Source: Rhodobacteraceae bacterium UBA6273 (lineage in GTDB: Bacteria > Pseudomonadota > Alphaproteobacteria > Rhodobacterales > Rhodobacteraceae). Taken from it: 12,644 bases of DNA. Location of the stretch: the NCBI GenBank assembly GCA_002440625.1, contig DJUV01000253.1:1-12644 (forward strand), given 5' to 3'. The position numbers were made by a program, and so were the translations under genes. The number at the start of each line of letters is the position of its first letter. Position 1 is the first letter of the stretch. Shown here piece after piece: positions 1-5,235 of this stretch. The notes beneath the pieces were generated by a model, which had not been told where the DNA came from, did no database searches, and worked only from the letters and a program-made list of their open reading frames with translations.

Positions 1-867
1 GCCGGCCAGCACGGCGTGGCGACGGCGACCGTCTGCGCCAAGTTCGGGCTGAAATGCGTGGTCTACATGGGTGCGCACGACGTGGAGCGGCAGGCGCCGA
101 ACGTCTTCCGCATGAGGCTTCTCGGGGCCGAGGTGGTACCGGTAACCTCCGGTCGCGGTACCTTGAAGGACGCGATGAACGACGCGCTCCGCGACTGGGT
201 GACGAATGTGCGCGACACATTCTACTGCATCGGCACCGTTGCCGGCCCGCATCCCTATCCGGCGATGGTCCGCGATTTCCAGTCGATCATCGGCAAGGAA
301 GTGCGCTGGCAACTGGCAGAGCAGGAAGGCCAGGGGCGGTTGCCCGACACGGTGATCGCCGCCATCGGGGGCGGGTCGAACGCGATGGGTCTTTTCCACC
401 CCTTCCTCGATGATCCGTCGGTGCGCATCATCGGCGTCGAGGCGGGTGGCAAGGGTGTCGATGAAAGGATGCAGCATTGCGCCTCGCTCACCGGCGGACG
501 GCCCGGCGTGCTGCATGGCAACCGCACCTATCTTCTGCAGGACGAGGACGGGCAGATCCTCGAAGGCTTCTCGATCTCGGCCGGTCTCGACTATCCCGGC
601 ATCGGGCCGGAGCATTCATGGCTGCATGAGACGGGGCGCGCCGAATACGTCTCGATCACCGACAAGGAGGCACTTGAGGCCTTCCAGTTGTCCTGTTCGA
701 CCGAGGGCATCATTCCCGCGCTGGAGCCGAGCCACGCGCTGGCCCATGTGATGAAGATCGCGCCGAAGCTGCCCAAGGACCACATCATTGTCATGAACAT
801 GTGCGGCCGCGGCGACAAGGATATCTTTGCCGTCGCCAAGCATCTCGGCTTCGAAATCCGCACCTGA
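1..867 (+). CDS. trpB: Tryptophan synthase beta chain, 5' truncated by the window edge
   Basis: TrpB condenses indole with L-serine to give L-tryptophan, using PLP, in a complex with TrpA in the cytoplasm. The frame is open from base 1, so the gene starts upstream; 288 residues are visible out of about 400 usual for the family. The visible part begins inside the conserved GAGQHG loop (AGQHGVA), then GPHPYP (residues 82-87), the PLP-phosphate loop GGGSNAMG (about 123-130), [12 protein letters not shown], and a C-terminal [10 protein letters not shown] segment, all typical of TrpB. The PLP-binding lysine and the catalytic glutamate just before the GAGQHG loop lie outside the window. The GTG at 16 is internal and not a start. 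The next plus-strand gene is not trpA, so trpB is probably the last gene of its transcript here. Identification is very secure. Confidence 0.97.
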   Translation, partial: AGQHGVATATVCAKFGLKCVVYMGAHDVERQAPNVFRMRLLGAEVVPVTSGRGTLKDAMNDALRDWVTNVRDTFYCIGTVAGPHPYPAMVRDFQSIIGKEVRWQLAEQEGQGRLPDTVIAAIGGGSNAMGLFHPFLDDPSVRIIGVEAGGKGVDERMQHCASLTGGRPGVLHGNRTYLLQDEDGQILEGFSISAGLDYPGIGPEHSWLHETGRAEYVSITDKEALEAFQLSCSTEGIIPALEPSHALAHVMKIAPKLPKDHIIVMNMCGRGDKDIFAVAKHLGFEIRT

Positions 868-873
868 CTGGCT

Positions 874-911
874 GGTGCCGGCCATTTTCCCGGCGCCTCC
901 GCGATTCGCGG
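874..911 (+). terminator. Two tandem GC hairpins just after trpB, possible terminator
   Basis: Seven bases after the trpB stop there is an 8-bp stem (GGTGCCGG 874-881 with CCGGCGCC 890-897, one G-U pair, 8-nt loop). It is followed at once by a second small stem (CCGCG 899-903 with CGCGG 907-911, 3-nt loop). Neither has a following U-tract, so this is not a textbook intrinsic terminator. It could stabilise the 3' end or act with Rho. The hairpins are directly readable; the role is inferred from position. Confidence 0.35.
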
Positions 912-1027
912 GCGGTGCGGCGGGGCGCGCCGTCGCGGCACCCGGCGATGTTCCTTGCCGAAGAAGATTGTCCGCCGTTCGCCGGAACGTGAACAGTTTT
1001 GGCGGAAACACGGCTGCGCCATGCCAT

Positions 1028-1046
1028 TGGTGACACATCGTCACCA
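1028..1046. promoter_or_regulatory. Perfect 19-bp dyad TGGTGAC-N5-GTCACCA
   Basis: The arms TGGTGAC (1028-1034) and GTCACCA (1040-1046) are exact reverse complements around a 5-base centre (ACATC). The length and two-fold symmetry fit an operator for a dimeric regulator, and the outer TGGT...ACCA bases loosely recall GntR-type sites. In RNA it would be a 7-bp hairpin followed by GUAAAAAG rather than a U-run, which argues against an intrinsic terminator on this strand. The repeat is seen directly; the regulator is unknown. Confidence 0.4.
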
Positions 1047-1058
1047 GTAAAAAGCCTC

Positions 1059-1095
1059 ATAAACCCTGGTTTATAGGGTTTACCCTTCGGTTTAT
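1059..1095. promoter_or_regulatory. Palindrome ATAAACC-N2-GGTTTAT with three GGTTTA repeats
   Basis: ATAAACC (1059-1065) and GGTTTAT (1068-1074) form a perfect 7-bp-arm dyad with a CT centre. The GGTTTA motif recurs at 1077-1082 and as GGTTTAT at 1089-1095, so three direct copies start at 1068, 1077 and 1089. AAACCC (1061-1066) can alternatively pair with GGGTTT (1076-1081), giving a competing stem. The AT content contrasts sharply with the surrounding GC-rich DNA. It resembles a multi-site operator or a promoter-proximal element of the gene starting at 1189; function is inferred. Confidence 0.4.
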
Positions 1096-1188
1096 GGCGT
1101 CGAGAAGCGTTTGCATTCCAACTGGATAGGCAAAGGGCGTCCACTCACCCCCCTCTGTCATACGAGTCATGCAAGCGAGGATAGAACG

Positions 1189-1515
1189 ATGATCCATTCT
1201 ACCAGTGCCTTCGCCACTCACACCCCCGCGATCCGCGTCAGCGTATCGTCCGAACGTCTTGGCGCCATAGTGCGCGAACAGTTGATGGCGATCTCTGCCG
1301 AAGGTTATGCCGATTTCGACGTGCGCTGGAACGGCATCGCGCTTTCGATCGAGGCGCGCAACGACCGCGCCATCCTGCGGCGCGACTTCACCCCCGTCGG
1401 CACGCTGGCGCTGGAAAAGATCGTCGGCGCGGGAATCACCGTGGAACGTTACTTCGACACCGACGGCATTGCGCTCGTCCACGAACATATCTACGCAGAT
1501 TCCGACGATCGTTGA
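1189..1515 (+). CDS. Hypothetical 108-residue protein, unknown family
   Basis: I do not recognise the family. The ATG at 1189 is preceded by GAGG (1177-1180) at 8-nt spacing. An earlier in-frame ATG at 1111 would add 26 residues of poor character and lacks a good Shine-Dalgarno, so it was not chosen. The product is small, soluble, without signal peptide or membrane segment. It has a plausible alternating alpha/beta pattern: a helix around residues 21-38, then strands with charged turns (FDVRWNGIALSIEARNDR, about 43-60) and a Val/Ile-rich stretch ending in an acidic tail (YADSDDR). No catalytic motif stands out. It stands alone between two gene-free gaps, downstream of the dyad cluster at 1028-1095, which may control it. 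Codon use matches its neighbours, so it is probably a true gene. Confidence 0.75.
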   Translation: MIHSTSAFATHTPAIRVSVSSERLGAIVREQLMAISAEGYADFDVRWNGIALSIEARNDRAILRRDFTPVGTLALEKIVGAGITVERYFDTDGIALVHEHIYADSDDR

Positions 1516-1519
1516 TCGT
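1505..1519 (+). other. Perfect inverted repeat covering the stop codon of the 108-residue gene
   Basis: ACGATC (1505-1510) and GATCGT (1514-1519) are exact reverse complements around GTT, and the stop codon TGA (1513-1515) sits in the centre. A run of T (1539-1543) lies 20 bases downstream, too far for a standard terminator. It could be a weak 3'-end hairpin or chance. Confidence 0.25.
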
Positions 1520-1608
1520 ACCGCAACGCATTGGCTCGTTTTTAACGATTTTCTTGCCCCGTGAAGCGAATGTTGCCAAGAGTCTGCCAGGGGCGAGTGT
1601 GTCACGTG

Positions 1609-2052
1609 ATGATGAACCGACGCGTATTCTTGCTGACCTCCGCGGGCGCACTTCTCAGTGCCTCCTCTGGCTTAGCCGCAGCCACGCCTGAAGATCTCGT
1701 CGCACGCGACCTGACCGGTGCCGGTTTCCGCATAACCAGCCGCGAAAGAACACTTCTTGGCCGGGTGCGCTTTGTTGCCGTGCGCGGCGAGACCGAGCGT
1801 GAGGTCGTGCTCGATCCCTCTTCCGGCGAGATCCTTCGCGATTTTTCTCGCGACTCCAGTCGCGGCGCCGGACTGGAAAGCTCCGGCGACGGCAGCGCTG
1901 CTTCCGGCGAACCCTCGGGTGGCGGCGAAGGCCATGTGTCAGGCGAGGGCGGAGGCGAACCTTCCGGCGGCGGCGAGACAGCCACGCACGAAAGCACGAG
2001 CGAACCGACGCACGAAAGGAGCGGCAGCATAACCAGGGACGTGTCGCAATGA
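1609..2052 (+). CDS. Exported PepSY-domain protein with Gly/Ser/Glu-rich tail
   Basis: The 147-residue product starts with a Tat-like signal, MMNRRVFLLTSAGALL, with twin arginines at 4-5, a hydrophobic core and a likely cleavage after LAA/AAA near residues 23-25. Residues about 27-79 read as a PepSY domain: a helix (PEDLVARDLTGAGF), strands, and the signature end VVLDPSSGEILRDF. PepSY domains are found in exported proteins that bind or inhibit peptidases or otherwise sense at the cell surface. The rest (about 80-147) is low-complexity Gly/Ser/Glu/Thr/His with GEPSGGGE repeated at 100-107 and 116-123, probably disordered. The start is uncertain: in-frame GTG at 1597 and 1606 and ATG at 1609 or 1612 all keep the signal peptide; AGGGG (1589-1593) is the only nearby Shine-Dalgarno-like run. 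The membrane-tethered regulator gene begins 57 bases downstream, suggesting a shared transcript and function. Confidence 0.82.
   Translation: MMNRRVFLLTSAGALLSASSGLAAATPEDLVARDLTGAGFRITSRERTLLGRVRFVAVRGETEREVVLDPSSGEILRDFSRDSSRGAGLESSGDGSAASGEPSGGGEGHVSGEGGGEPSGGGETATHESTSEPTHERSGSITRDVSQ
1906..1977 (+). repeat. Imperfect 24-base repeat pair encoding GEPSGGGE
   Basis: Two in-frame copies (1906-1929 and 1954-1977) encode the same eight residues with synonymous differences, 48 bases apart. They lie inside the low-complexity tail of the PepSY protein. The synonymous divergence suggests either an old duplication or selection for the peptide composition. Confidence 0.7.
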
Positions 2053-2109
2053 CCCTTCGCCGCGCCGCATGCTCCGGTTTTCGGCGGTCATCTGGGCGGA
2101 GCCGGCGGC

Positions 2110-2661
2110 ATGCGTGATCTGGTGCTCATCACCCTGCTTCTGGTCGTGCAGATCGTCAGCGCCTTCTTTTTCGTCGGCCAGACGCTGCTGACCGTCTTCA
2201 ACATCCAGCACAGTCCGATCAGCTGGGAACTGCGTGAAATGCTGGAGATCGCCGCAGCGCTTGGGCTGACCTTCGGCGCGCTCCTTGGCGGTCTCGTCCT
2301 CAGGCGCAGCCTCAAGCGGCAGAAGCGGGCCGAGGATCAGCTGCGTCAGGTGTCTGGCGCCTTCATGGAACTGATGCAGAGCCGTTTCGCCGACTGGGGC
2401 CTGACCTCGGCCGAACGCGATGTGGCGCTTTTCGCTATCAAGGGGATGAGCACTCAGGAAATTGCCTCGCTGCGCGGCACCGCCGGCGGCACCGTCAAGG
2501 CGCAGACCAATGCCATCTACCGCAAGGCCGGCGTCACCGGGCGCTCGCAGCTTCTCAGCCTCTTCATCGAAGACCTGATGGACGAGGACATGCTGCCCGC
2601 GCTGAACCAGATCGCCGCCAATGACCGCGAGGCCGAACCGGCACTGCAAGCGGTCAGCTGA
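2110..2661 (+). CDS. Membrane-anchored LuxR-type helix-turn-helix regulator
   Basis: This 183-residue protein has two membrane helices near its N-terminus (about 4-30 and 46-64), separated by a short loop of about 15 residues. A basic juxtamembrane stretch follows (RRSLKRQKR, 65-73), placing the C-terminus in the cytoplasm. A linker helix leads to a LuxR/GerE-like HTH at about 97-155: LTSAERDVALFAIKGMSTQEIA, then the recognition-helix region GTVKAQTNAIYRKAGVTGRSQLLS. There is no receiver or autoinducer-binding domain. The ATG at 2110 has GGAG (2098-2101) at 8-nt spacing. It lies 57 bases downstream of the exported PepSY gene, which may feed it a signal across the membrane. It overlaps the convergent DUF2237 gene by 8 bases. 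The HTH class is clear; target genes and signal are unknown. Confidence 0.88.
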   Translation: MRDLVLITLLLVVQIVSAFFFVGQTLLTVFNIQHSPISWELREMLEIAAALGLTFGALLGGLVLRRSLKRQKRAEDQLRQVSGAFMELMQSRFADWGLTSAERDVALFAIKGMSTQEIASLRGTAGGTVKAQTNAIYRKAGVTGRSQLLSLFIEDLMDEDMLPALNQIAANDREAEPALQAVS

Positions 2662-3040
2662 GCGGCGCGTCCGCCGCGTAAAGCCGCAGGACTTCCAGCG
2701 AAACGATTTCGGTCGCGCTGCGATGTGTGGCGGCAAGCCGCACATTGGGTGCGCAACCCTCGTCATGGGCCTGCAGGAAGCGCGCGGCGCAAAGGCACCA
2801 GCGGTCGCCGGCCTTCAGACCGGGAAAGCGGAACTCCGGGCGCGGCGTGGAAAGATCGTTGCCGACGTATTTCGACCAGGCGAGGAACTCTGCCGTCATC
2901 ACCACGCAGACGGTGTGGCTGCCGGTATCCTCGGCGCAGCTGTTGCAATGGCCGTCGCGGAAGAACCCGGTGAGCGGGGCCGCCGAACAGGGTTGCAAGG
3001 CCTCGCCAAACACGTTCAGCGATGGATAGGGCGTCACCAT
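2654..3040 (-). CDS. DUF2237 family protein
   Basis: The 128-residue product matches the conserved DUF2237 pattern over nearly its whole length: NVFGEALQPCS, PLTGFFRDGHC (22-32), DTGSHTVCVVMTAEFLAWSK, GNDLSTPRPEF, FPGLKAGDRWCLCAARF and a closing ATH...EIVSLEVL. Seven cysteines (18, 32, 35, 45, 82, 84, 96), several in family-invariant positions, suggest metal binding or redox chemistry, but no biochemical function is established for the family to my knowledge. Its ATG (3040) overlaps the end of the DUF2332 gene by 7 bases, so it is probably translationally coupled as the last gene of the pth transcript. Its stop lies in an 8-base palindrome shared with the convergent regulator gene. Confidence 0.93.
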   Translation of the reverse strand: MVTPYPSLNVFGEALQPCSAAPLTGFFRDGHCNSCAEDTGSHTVCVVMTAEFLAWSKYVGNDLSTPRPEFRFPGLKAGDRWCLCAARFLQAHDEGCAPNVRLAATHRSATEIVSLEVLRLYAADAPLS

Positions 3041-4080
3041 GGCACATCCTCCGGTCTTGGCGCCTGCCAGTCGATCCAGCGCCCGTGGAAATCCGCCCGC
3101 CCGAGCGAATAGTTGCGTCCGCCCGGCCAGAGCGTCGCCGTCACCGCGGCGCTGCCGGTGACGTCGTCGGCTTCCATCCCGAGGCGGGCGAGGGGGCGCG
3201 TGCGCGTCGCCCGCGCACCGGCTGCCTCAAGCCCGGCCAGTCCCTGCGCCTGCGTCGCGGGCGGGAAGTACTGCCAGGCGATGGTGTGGTAGACGAGGTG
3301 GAGCGTGCCGTCCGGGGAGGGCGTCAGGCGGCGCGCCAGAAACTCCGCCGCGTCCACCTGGTCCACGATGGTTCCCCGCCGGGCGGCGAGGTCGAGCGCC
3401 AGCTGCATCCGCGTCAGACGCTCCGCCTGATCCGGCCAGACATAGGACAGAAGCCGCAGCTGGTCCCGCACCGGATTGAGCGGCAGGAGGTCGGCCCCCG
3501 CCCGTTCGGTGACCTGAAGCCCGGCCCGAGGCGGCGCATCGCCGGTCCAGTCCGGGCGGAGCGTGATTGCCGGGTCGGTGGCGCCGCGTTGCCACCCCGG
3601 CCCGGCAAGCGCATAGTGATCGAAGTTGAGGTTGAGCCCCGCGCTCGCCCCCAGTTCGCTCAGCCGCATCGGCAGGCCGGTGACGGCGGCAAGCCAATGC
3701 GCTGCGGCGATCGGCACGGCGGAACGGCCAACCTCGTTGGTCTGCGGCGGCAGGTCGAGCCGGGTGTTGATCCAGCCGGCTTCGCCCAGGATCGCTTCGC
3801 AGGCGCGCTCATAAAGCCCTTCGCCCTCCGCCGGCGGATAGGCGGCGGCGAGGCCAGGCGCGCGGCCTTCCAGCACCAGCCCATGCAGCGCGCCCACGAC
3901 CCTCAGTGCCAGCGATGCCCCCCGCGAGGTGATGTCGCCCGGCCAGCCCGTGATCCGGTCAAGGACCGGCCCTTCCGGCAGGCCGCGTTCGGCCAGAAGC
4001 GTCAGGAGCCTGGCGGTGAAGGGCGACCCCAGCGCCGCGCAGCTTTGCGCCTGGTCGAGAAAGGCGTCCTGCCAGTTCAT
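3034..4080 (-). CDS. DUF2332 family protein
   Basis: This 348-residue cytoplasmic protein shows family-typical blocks in order: [17 protein letters not shown] near the N-terminus, QTNEVGRS (113-120), [15 protein letters not shown] (142-156), [12 protein letters not shown] (213-224), [11 protein letters not shown] (263-273), TLWPGG (316-321) and [13 protein letters not shown] (326-338). These identify DUF2332, whose function is not established. The glycine-containing ELGASAGLN segment looks like the nucleotide/SAM-binding loop of a Rossmann methyltransferase, which is an inference only. Its ATG overlaps the pth stop in an ATGA arrangement (4077-4080) and its own stop overlaps the start of the DUF2237 gene, so the three are probably translated from one message. 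Confidence 0.92.
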   Translation of the reverse strand: MNWQDAFLDQAQSCAALGSPFTARLLTLLAERGLPEGPVLDRITGWPGDITSRGASLALRVVGALHGLVLEGRAPGLAAAYPPAEGEGLYERACEAILGEAGWINTRLDLPPQTNEVGRSAVPIAAAHWLAAVTGLPMRLSELGASAGLNLNFDHYALAGPGWQRGATDPAITLRPDWTGDAPPRAGLQVTERAGADLLPLNPVRDQLRLLSYVWPDQAERLTRMQLALDLAARRGTIVDQVDAAEFLARRLTPSPDGTLHLVYHTIAWQYFPPATQAQGLAGLEAAGARATRTRPLARLGMEADDVTGSAAVTATLWPGGRNYSLGRADFHGRWIDWQAPRPEDVPW

Positions 4081-4748
4081 CGGAACCGGTCCATGAGCTT
4101 TTGCAGCGCGCTGCGGTCATTTTCCAGCGGGGCCTCGGGGGCAGGGGCTTTCGTTTCTGCAGCGGTTTTCGAAGACCGTGATGGCGCGGTCCTGAGGCTG
4201 ACCGCGTTCATGAAGCGGGTCGCGTCGCCTTCGGCCAAAGCCACAGCGCCGTCCGAGATGCCGCGCAAGAGATCGTCGATCCAGCCCTCATCGGCCTTGG
4301 CGAAGTCGGAAAGCACATAGGCCGCCACGCGGTCCTTGTCGCCGGGATGGCCGATGCCGATGCGGACGCGGGCATAGGCCTCGCCGATATGCTGGTGCAT
4401 GGACCGAAGGCCATTGTGACCGGCATGGCCGCCGCCGGTCTTGACGCGGAGCCTGCCGGGGGCGAGGTCCAGCTCGTCATGAAACACGGTCACATCAGCG
4501 GGTTCGAGCTTGTAGAAACGCATCGCCTCGCCCACCGACTGGCCGGAGAGGTTCATGAAGGTCGCGGGCTTCAGTAGGACGACACGTTCCGCCCCAAGCC
4601 GCCCTTCGGCGGCCTCGCCCTGAAAGCGGGCGCGCCAGGGCGCAAAGCCGTGATCGGCGGCGATGCGGTCCACCGCCATGAAGCCGATGTTGTGGCGGTT
4701 CCGTTCGTATTTCCGGCCCGGATTGCCGAGGCCGACGAAAAGCTTCAT
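4077..4748 (-). CDS. pth: Peptidyl-tRNA hydrolase
   Basis: Pth releases peptides from peptidyl-tRNA that drops off ribosomes, recycling tRNA; it is essential in many bacteria. All key features are visible: N-terminal [11 protein letters not shown] with Asn9, catalytic His19 in RHNIGF, the [10 protein letters not shown] segment (about 60-69), Asp91 in FHDELDL, and Asn112 in [12 protein letters not shown]. At 223 residues it is longer than the about 194 of E. coli Pth because of an Ala/Pro/Glu-rich C-terminal extension (about 187-223) ending in [11 protein letters not shown]. The ATG at 4748 has GAGGG (4755-4759) at 6-nt spacing. A candidate promoter lies just upstream (4772-4800). It overlaps the DUF2332 gene by 4 bases. 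Confidence 0.98.
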   Translation of the reverse strand: MKLFVGLGNPGRKYERNRHNIGFMAVDRIAADHGFAPWRARFQGEAAEGRLGAERVVLLKPATFMNLSGQSVGEAMRFYKLEPADVTVFHDELDLAPGRLRVKTGGGHAGHNGLRSMHQHIGEAYARVRIGIGHPGDKDRVAAYVLSDFAKADEGWIDDLLRGISDGAVALAEGDATRFMNAVSLRTAPSRSSKTAAETKAPAPEAPLENDRSALQKLMDRFR

Positions 4749-4771
4749 CTCAATCCCTCTTGATCTGGACC

Positions 4772-4800
4772 AAGCTAGGGCCGGACGCGGCGGGCTGCAA
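4772..4800 (-). promoter_or_regulatory. Candidate sigma-70 promoter for pth
   Basis: Read on the minus strand, TTGCAG (4800-4795) and TAGCTT (4777-4772) are separated by exactly 17 bases and lie 23 bases upstream of the pth ATG. The -35 matches TTGACA at four of six positions; the -10 is weaker. This would let pth and the two DUF genes be transcribed independently of the upstream glycosyltransferase block. Confidence 0.4.
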
Positions 4801-4821
4801 CCGGCTGCGACCTCAGCCGGT
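4800..4821 (-). terminator. Perfect 8-bp hairpin overlapping a stop codon
   Basis: ACCGGCTG (4800-4807) and CAGCCGGT (4814-4821) are exact reverse complements with a 6-base loop. The stop codon of the upstream minus-strand gene (4815-4813) lies at the stem/loop border. No U-tract follows, so termination would be weak or Rho-assisted. It sits exactly where the glycosyltransferase block ends and the pth promoter candidate begins, fitting a boundary between two transcription units. Confidence 0.4.
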
Positions 4822-5235
4822 GGCGATCAGGTCGCGGGCGTCAAGGATCAGGGCAAAGTTCCAGAACCCCGCCAGTTCCGCCTCTTCCGCCATGCGCGCC
4901 GCCTCGGACGCGCCGCTCAGCCGTTCGACGCGGAAGCCGAAGCGTTCGAAGCCGCTTTGGTCGAGGGTGGTCAGGATCACCGGCAGGATGCCACGCTCAG
5001 CCGCCGTCGCGGCGAGCTTGCGGGCCAAGGCGGTGACGTCTGTGAGCGGCTCGGTCACGCGCACGCCAAGGCAGGCCCAGCCCTCACCACGCGGCCAGAG
5101 GGCGGGCGACAGGGGGACGCCCGCGGCGGTAGCGAGCGCGCCGCCGGGTGCAGCAGAAGCGGGGCCAAGGTCGAGATCGACCGGCGCCGCATCGGTGAGC
5201 CGCGCGAGGATGTCGAGCGCTTGGGTGTCGATCAT
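4813..5235 (-). CDS. Hypothetical 140-residue protein at the end of the glycosyltransferase block
   Basis: I do not recognise this family. The ATG at 5235 was chosen because GGAGG (5247-5243) lies 7 nt upstream, and it gives an ATGA overlap with the glycosyltransferase stop (5234-5232). An in-frame TTG at 5241 would have only 1 nt of spacing. The protein is soluble and mildly acidic, with no signal or membrane segment. It shows an N-terminal helix, an Ala/Gly/Pro-rich segment (about 24-48), a strand-like [12 protein letters not shown], a long Ala-rich helix, and a C-terminal half with [13 protein letters not shown] and [15 protein letters not shown]. No catalytic motif is evident. Tight coupling suggests it serves the glycosyltransferases, perhaps as an accessory factor; this is inference. 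Confidence 0.8.
   Translation of the reverse strand: MIDTQALDILARLTDAAPVDLDLGPASAAPGGALATAAGVPLSPALWPRGEGWACLGVRVTEPLTDVTALARKLAATAAERGILPVILTTLDQSGFERFGFRVERLSGASEAARMAEEAELAGFWNFALILDARDLIATG

Larger units (their letters stand above)
868..1188. other. 321-base gene-free region between trpB and the 108-residue gene
   Basis: No coding frame here looks real. The region holds the post-trpB hairpins (874-911), a GC-rich stretch with no evident function (912-1020), and then a distinctly AT-richer island (about 1026-1100) with two perfect inverted repeats and three GGTTTA direct repeats. A weak Shine-Dalgarno (GAGG, 1177-1180) precedes the downstream start. The AT-rich island is the likeliest promoter/operator zone for the downstream gene, but no clear -35/-10 pair could be assigned. 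Confidence 0.6.

Noticed and set aside
912..1020. Possible small RNA or short gene in the GC-rich part after trpB
   Set aside because: No promoter, no terminator with a U-tract and no convincing reading frame.
1111..1188. Upstream ATG extending the 108-residue protein by 26 residues
   Set aside because: No good Shine-Dalgarno, and the added residues lack coherent character; the ATG at 1189 has GAGG at 8-nt spacing.
1057..1605. Minus-strand open frame (182 codons) opposite the 108-residue gene
   Set aside because: It runs through the dyad-rich intergenic island and lacks a recognisable domain; the plus-strand gene has a proper Shine-Dalgarno. Some doubt remains because neither product has a known family.
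1939..2766. Minus-strand open frame (275 codons) opposite the LuxR-type regulator
   Set aside because: The plus strand has a clear HTH and membrane helices here; the minus-strand translation shows no coherent domain.
3022..4320. Long plus-strand open frame (432 codons) antisense to DUF2332 and pth
   Set aside because: Its translation is Arg/Gly/Pro-rich with no domain, and it lies fully opposite clearly recognised genes; it is a by-product of high GC third positions.
4760..4773. FNR-like TTGAT-N4-ACCAA upstream of pth
   Set aside because: One half-site deviates from the TTGAT/ATCAA symmetry, and there is no reason to expect oxygen control of pth; likely chance.
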